Of a stretch of 64,000 bases of DNA, positions 60,324 through 64,000 are shown one piece after another. The notes under the pieces are model-generated. The model saw only the letters and a list, made by a program, of their open reading frames with translations. It was not told the origin of the DNA and made no database searches. The position numbers and the translations under genes are program-made. The stretch spans positions 1,302,001-1,366,000 of the forward strand of contig CAWGLV010000001.1 of assembly GCA_963823495.1 (NCBI GenBank), read 5' to 3'. Numbering within the stretch: the first letter of the stretch is position 1; each line of letters starts with the position of its first letter. The DNA is from DATDAH01 sp963823495. Lineage in GTDB: Bacteria > Actinomycetota > Acidimicrobiia > Acidimicrobiales > DATDAH01.

Positions 60324-60336
60324 ATGTAGCTACATT
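60324..60336 (+). promoter_or_regulatory. 12-bp perfect palindrome and -10 box of the Phd/VapC-like operon
   Basis: ATGTAGCTACAT at 60324-60335 is its own reverse complement, and GGCTACAT recurs at 60351-60358 inside the gene. TACATT at 60331-60336 lies 6 nt before the GTG, so repressor and polymerase would compete for the same site. Confidence 0.62.
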
Positions 60337-60342
60337 AGCGAG

Positions 60343-60615
60343 GTGAATGTGGCTACATCGGTTGGGATCCGCGAACTCAAGAACCATCTCAGCCGGTACC
60401 TCGACCGCGTGCGTGAAGGTGAGGACATCGTCGTCACCGATCGGGGGCATCCGGTCGCTCGCCTCACGTCGGTCGACGCGTCGACCGATCGCCTCGCCGA
60501 CCTGATCGCCTCCGGTCGCGTGCAGGCGCCCACGGCGACGTCGCGCCGTCGGCCACGCCGTCGGATCGCCGCGCAAGGCGCCGTCAGCGATCTCGTGGCC
60601 GAGCAGCGTCGGTGA
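60343..60615 (+). CDS. Phd/YefM-type antitoxin
   Basis: The 90-residue protein starts with GIRELKNHLSRYLDRVREGEDIVVTDRGHPVARL, the Phd/YefM fold that binds operator DNA. The C-terminal half is Arg/Pro/Ala-rich and should wrap the toxin. The gene overlaps the PIN toxin by 4 nt. Confidence 0.88.
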   Translation: MNVATSVGIRELKNHLSRYLDRVREGEDIVVTDRGHPVARLTSVDASTDRLADLIASGRVQAPTATSRRRPRRRIAAQGAVSDLVAEQRR

Positions 60616-61034
60616 TCACGTATGTCGACACGTCGGTGCTCATCAAGGTCATCATCGAGGAGACGGGTTCGGACGCGGCCGCTGAGCTCTGGGAAGCGTC
60701 GGACGTGCTGGCTGTCGTGCGGATCGGCTATGTCGAGGCGCGAGCAGCTCTGGCCGCGGCACGACGGGGCGAGAGGTTGACCGCTCGTCAGCTGGGCAGC
60801 GCGAAGGCGACCCTTGATGGTCTCTGGTCCCAGCTCACGGTAGTCGAGGTCACCGAGGGACTCGTCGACGACGCGGCTGAGCTCGCTGAGGTGGAGCGGC
60901 TGCGCGGATACGACGCCGTGCATCTCGCGGCCGCTATGGAGATCTCAGCCGACGTCGTGACGTCGGCTGACAACGATCTGCTGCGAGCCGCAGCGCGGGT
61001 CGGTCTGCACACCGCCGACCCCACCGCTGGCTGA
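60612..61034 (+). CDS. VapC-like PIN-domain ribonuclease toxin
   Basis: The 140-residue PIN protein has the acidic catalytic set: Asp in YVDTSVLIKV, Glu in GYVEARAALAAA, Asp in LRGYDAVHLAAAM and Asp in VVTSADNDLL. VapC enzymes cut RNA, often tRNA. It is paired with the Phd-type gene upstream in one operon. Confidence 0.88.
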   Translation: MITYVDTSVLIKVIIEETGSDAAAELWEASDVLAVVRIGYVEARAALAAARRGERLTARQLGSAKATLDGLWSQLTVVEVTEGLVDDAAELAEVERLRGYDAVHLAAAMEISADVVTSADNDLLRAAARVGLHTADPTAG

Positions 61035-61105
61035 CCGGCGAGCCGACAGCTCGGCCGAGTCCGCCGCCCCCGTCCAGCCCGCCGAGCCGGCCCGGTTCGT
61101 CCGGG

Positions 61106-61270
61106 TCAGCGGTGACGGGGCTCCGGGTCGGTGACGGTCGAACGGACCTGCCGCCCGGTGGCGTTCCGGGTCGACGTCTGTGTCGAGGGGGCCTTCGCCG
61201 GCTCCTTCCCGTTCGACTGGAGCCCACCCACCTGCTGAGGGCGGCCTCGAGCCACGTTCGGATCGATCAT
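61106..61270 (-). CDS. Short basic hypothetical protein with a strong ribosome binding site
   Basis: The frame encodes 54 residues (DPNVARGRPQQVGGLQSNGK, then EPAKAPSTQTSTRNATG and a charged end), likely disordered. GGAAGGGG lies 6 nt before the ATG, which is the best reason to call it. No family was recognised. Confidence 0.4.
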   Translation of the reverse strand: MIDPNVARGRPQQVGGLQSNGKEPAKAPSTQTSTRNATGRQVRSTVTDPEPRHR

Positions 61271-61325
61271 CCGGTCCCCTTCCGAAGCACCGAACACGGT
61301 GCCGTCGTCTTGGTGGGGCCGCTGA

Positions 61326-63149
61326 TCAGGGAATCTCGTTGACCCTGTCGGTGCTCGGCGGAGCGACCGGGCTGAACGTGCCGAGGTAGTTGGTGAGGGC
61401 CTCGAGGTCATTGCCGCCGTCCAGTCTCGTCGACGGGTCGATCGTGGCGAACGTGGCGAAGTTGTCGCCTCCGTCGGCGAGGAAGTTGTTGGCGGTGACG
61501 ATGTATGTGGCAGCCGGGTTGAGGGCGACCCCGTTGAGCTGCACGTTCGTGACCGTGACGCTGGTGCAATTGACCGTGGGAGGAGCCGAAATCGTCGTGG
61601 CCAGATCGTAGGTGAGGCCGTCCGACACACCGAGGTGCAGGAACGGGCGACTCGACCCGGGCGGCTGACATTGGTCCTCGAGCACCGACACGATCTGCGC
61701 GCCGGTCATCGGGAACGTGAGCAGGGTGTTGCCGAACGGCTGGAACGTGAACGCCTCGCCGAACGTGACGACACCGTCGCCCTCACCGGCCGACTGGGCA
61801 TACGTGAGGTCGGAGCGCACACCGCCGGGGTTCATGAAGGCGACGTCGGCGAAGTAGTTCGACGTCGCCCACGCCTGGGCGTCGGCGACGAGGTTGCCGG
61901 CCGCCGATTCCACGCCGCGATCCGATCCCGGCGGGGTACCGCCGCGGGTGATGTCAGCGGTGATCGTCCCGATGGGTGTGCTGCCGGCGGCGTCGACCAG
62001 CGGCTGCCACTTCTCGATGATCGCGGTGAGCGTGGGGTCGGGGGTCAGTGATGCCTGGTCGACGGTGTGGTTGGTCGCCGTGCTGAGGTCGCGGCGGACG
62101 TCCTTGGTGCGCTTGTCGAGGACCAGGTTCAGCTCGGACACCACCCGCCCGTAGGAGTAGGCGCTCGTGACGATGCGGGGCTCGCCGGCCGAATCGGGGA
62201 GGACGCAGTTGTACGGCAGATGTGTGTGGCCGGTGATCATCGCGTCGATCTCCGGGCTGAGGGCGTCGTTGATCGCAACGATCGGCCCGGAGATGTTCTC
62301 ACAGGCGTCGACGTCACCCGGAGGCGGGTTCTGGGATCCGCCTTCGTGCAACAGCACGACGATGGCCTCGACGCCCTGGGCCTGGAGGATCGGGACGAGG
62401 GCGTTTGCGGTGTCTGCCTCATCGAGGAAGTCCCAGCCCTGGATGCCGGCGGCGGCGACCAGGGTGTCGGTGGCCTCGAGCGTCATGCCGATGAATCCGA
62501 CGTTGACGTTCTGGACTCGCTCGATCCAATAGGGCGGCAGGGGCGTCTCGCCGGTGGTGTCGTCGACCACGTTGGCGGCGAGCCACTGGAAGTCGGCACC
62601 GGGGTACGGGGCGTCAGGGAAGTAGCACCCATCGACCGGGTGACAGCCACCGTCCTGCATGCGGCGCAACTCGGTGACACCCTCGTCGAACTCGTGGTTC
62701 CCGACGCTGGAGACGTCGAGTTGCATGGCGTTCAGCGACTCGACCGACGGCTCGTCGTGGAAGAGCCCGGAGAACGCCGGTGATCCACCGATGAGGTCAC
62801 CCGCGGCGACCGTCAGGCTGTATCTGTTGCCCTGACGCAGCTCGTTGAGCTCCGCGGACAGGAACTCCGAACCGCCGGCAGGCGCACCGTCGATCGTGCC
62901 GGGCGTGTTCGACTCGAGATGACCGTGATAGTCGTTGATGGCGAGCAGCTGGAGGTCGATCAGTTGGCCGCGCGGATCGGGCTGTCCGGGCGGTTGGGGC
63001 GGATTGCTCGGCCTCGCGGCAGATGCCGAGACCGCCGACATGGCGAGCAGGGCGGCGGCGACCGCGACCGCGACCGCGACCGAGCGCGTGCGCCGGACCC
63101 GTCCGGATGCTCGGATCGGCTTGATAGGTGACGGCGTGGTAGCAGACAT
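61326..63149 (-). CDS. Secreted 5'-nucleotidase/2',3'-cyclic phosphodiesterase
   Basis: The 607-residue product has a signal peptide (SVAVAVAVAAALLAMSAVSASAA). The metallophosphatase domain follows with AINDYHGH, AAGDLIGG, GNHEFDEG and ITGHTHLPYN, the two-metal site of UshA/YfkN-like enzymes. The C-terminal 5_nucleotid_C domain contains FMNPGGVRSDL, FGEAFTFQPFGNTL and NNFLADGGDNFATF for base binding. It cleaves phosphate from nucleotides outside the cell. GGGGAGA lies before the ATG. Confidence 0.93.
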   Translation of the reverse strand: MSATTPSPIKPIRASGRVRRTRSVAVAVAVAAALLAMSAVSASAARPSNPPQPPGQPDPRGQLIDLQLLAINDYHGHLESNTPGTIDGAPAGGSEFLSAELNELRQGNRYSLTVAAGDLIGGSPAFSGLFHDEPSVESLNAMQLDVSSVGNHEFDEGVTELRRMQDGGCHPVDGCYFPDAPYPGADFQWLAANVVDDTTGETPLPPYWIERVQNVNVGFIGMTLEATDTLVAAAGIQGWDFLDEADTANALVPILQAQGVEAIVVLLHEGGSQNPPPGDVDACENISGPIVAINDALSPEIDAMITGHTHLPYNCVLPDSAGEPRIVTSAYSYGRVVSELNLVLDKRTKDVRRDLSTATNHTVDQASLTPDPTLTAIIEKWQPLVDAAGSTPIGTITADITRGGTPPGSDRGVESAAGNLVADAQAWATSNYFADVAFMNPGGVRSDLTYAQSAGEGDGVVTFGEAFTFQPFGNTLLTFPMTGAQIVSVLEDQCQPPGSSRPFLHLGVSDGLTYDLATTISAPPTVNCTSVTVTNVQLNGVALNPAATYIVTANNFLADGGDNFATFATIDPSTRLDGGNDLEALTNYLGTFSPVAPPSTDRVNEIP

Positions 63150-63456
63150 GACAGCTCTCCCCCTGTTCCGGAGCCCCAGGCCCCGAAAAGTCCCCCAACT
63201 GAGTCACCCGGGTGTCTAGCACTTTCGTCGGAGACACGCTCGCGCCCTCCGGTGACAGGTCGAGTTGGGCGGCCTCTCTGGCCTGTGGGCCATGGTCGAC
63301 TCGTGTTCGATGGCCAGAGCCTGCGTGAAACCCGGTGAGGTTCACCCATCCTCCGACCAGGTGGCCAGCGGCCCGACGGCGGACCGCTTCGACCGCGGCA
63401 TCTCCTCAGGGATCGAGGTCGTGGAACTCCTGAACGAACCAGAGGTCATCGAGCGA
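63150..63456. other. Intergenic stretch upstream of the nucleotidase gene
   Basis: About 307 nt. Apart from the ribosome binding site of the nucleotidase gene I see no clear signal. Confidence 0.35.
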
Positions 63457-64000
63457 TCAGCCGGTCTCGTACTCCAGGGTGGCCAGACCCGGTGGGGTGA
63501 CGGCGTCGACCAGACGCGCCTCGGCGGCCTCGTCGCCTCGCAGGTAGAGGTCCCAGAAGGCGGTGGTGGTGGCCACCACCAGCTGATCGGCTGGGTCGGG
63601 GGTGTCCTCGTAGGGCTGGCCATGGGCGAGCTCGTGCAGCGTGACGAGCCACTTCGGGGCCACGGCCTCCGCGTAGGCCGCGACCGCGTTGGTGTAGGGC
63701 ACCCGGTAGTCACCCTCGGCGTGCATGATGAGCAGAGGCAATCCCCGGGCCATGTCCGACGGCTCATCCACGTCCAGCGGGGCGCCTTCGAAGACCATCG
63801 CCGCTGCCGGGCGCTCGTCGAGACAGCAGTCGTTGAAGGCCACCCCGTAGGTGGTGGTCCCCCCGAGGGACAACCCGGCCACGCCGATGCGCTCGGGGTC
63901 GACGGCCCCGAACACCGGGCTGGCCTCCTCGGTGCTGGCCGCGAGGAGCTCGTCGATGACGAAGCTGACATCGCCGGGCTGGCTGGCCAGGTCCGCAACC
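63457..64000 (-). CDS. Alpha/beta hydrolase, C-terminal part only
   Basis: The frame is open to the window edge, so the start lies outside. The visible 180 residues include the nucleophile elbow GLSLGGTTTYG, the Asp in MHAEGDYRVPYTN and a late His in ELAHGQPY, the triad of dienelactone hydrolase or chlorophyllase-like enzymes. Function beyond hydrolysis cannot be read. Confidence 0.8.
   Translation of the reverse strand, partial: VADLASQPGDVSFVIDELLAASTEEASPVFGAVDPERIGVAGLSLGGTTTYGVAFNDCCLDERPAAAMVFEGAPLDVDEPSDMARGLPLLIMHAEGDYRVPYTNAVAAYAEAVAPKWLVTLHELAHGQPYEDTPDPADQLVVATTTAFWDLYLRGDEAAEARLVDAVTPPGLATLEYETG

Overview
The window is high-GC (roughly 70%) DNA from what looks like an actinomycetote, most likely of the class Acidimicrobiia. 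That placement is an inference. It rests on the strong G/C third-position bias, frequent GTG starts, TANNNT -10 boxes placed 5-8 nt before start codons (leaderless transcripts), DUF1918 and mycothiol-dependent maleylpyruvate isomerase-like proteins, and a coxMSL-type CO dehydrogenase. No rRNA, tRNA or CRISPR array was seen.

Region 1 (1-2.4 kb) holds the 3' end of a carboxyltransferase gene coupled to an Sfp-type phosphopantetheinyl transferase, then a small membrane-anchored protein, a DUF1918 protein and a CBS-pair protein. Region 2 (2.5-14.4 kb) is the core of the window, an aerobic form I carbon monoxide dehydrogenase locus built as two convergent operons. The plus-strand operon runs coxM-coxS-coxL-coxG and continues into five consecutive short genes that each encode one membrane helix followed by a helical tail. 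The minus-strand operon encodes maturation factors: an XdhC protein fused to a YHS metal-binding domain, a MocA-like cytidylyltransferase, a second XdhC, CoxD (AAA+), CoxE (VWA) and three small proteins. The operons meet at a perfect 18-bp inverted repeat.

Region 3 (14.4-34.1 kb) is mostly housekeeping and accessory metabolism: PhyH dioxygenase, two PNPOx-like proteins, an HSL-type esterase, an unusual MFS-apolipoprotein N-acyltransferase fusion, an ABC-2 exporter, PlsY, DegV, an SLH-domain membrane protein, an aldo/keto reductase, a nitroreductase, an FMN reductase, a secreted beta-helix protein and a DUF2461 protein. It also holds a truncated duplicate of a gene found intact at 43 kb. Region 4 (34.5-47.1 kb) carries a P450, a GH15 glycosidase, a nucleotidyltransferase toxin-antitoxin-like pair, a secreted S33 hydrolase, a stand-alone NuoF-like flavoprotein, an SDR, a TauD-type dioxygenase and a secreted RCC1-repeat protein.

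Region 5 (47.3-61 kb) is a decayed mobile/defence island. It has two homologous toxin-antitoxin-like modules in opposite orientation sharing an identical 12-bp promoter/operator, an IS3-family element split by an IS30-family element, a multiply frameshifted PLD-DEAH helicase-DUF3427 gene, remnants of a CopG antitoxin, a Kelch protein and a GT2 glycosyltransferase, plus intact MazEF-like and Phd/VapC-like pairs. A near-identical 22-bp direct repeat brackets 55.3-58.1 kb. The window ends with a secreted 5'-nucleotidase and a partial alpha/beta hydrolase.

Nearly all frameshifts fall in 15.8-19.4 kb and 48.5-58.4 kb. They may be true decay or assembly error; the raw sequence alone cannot separate these.
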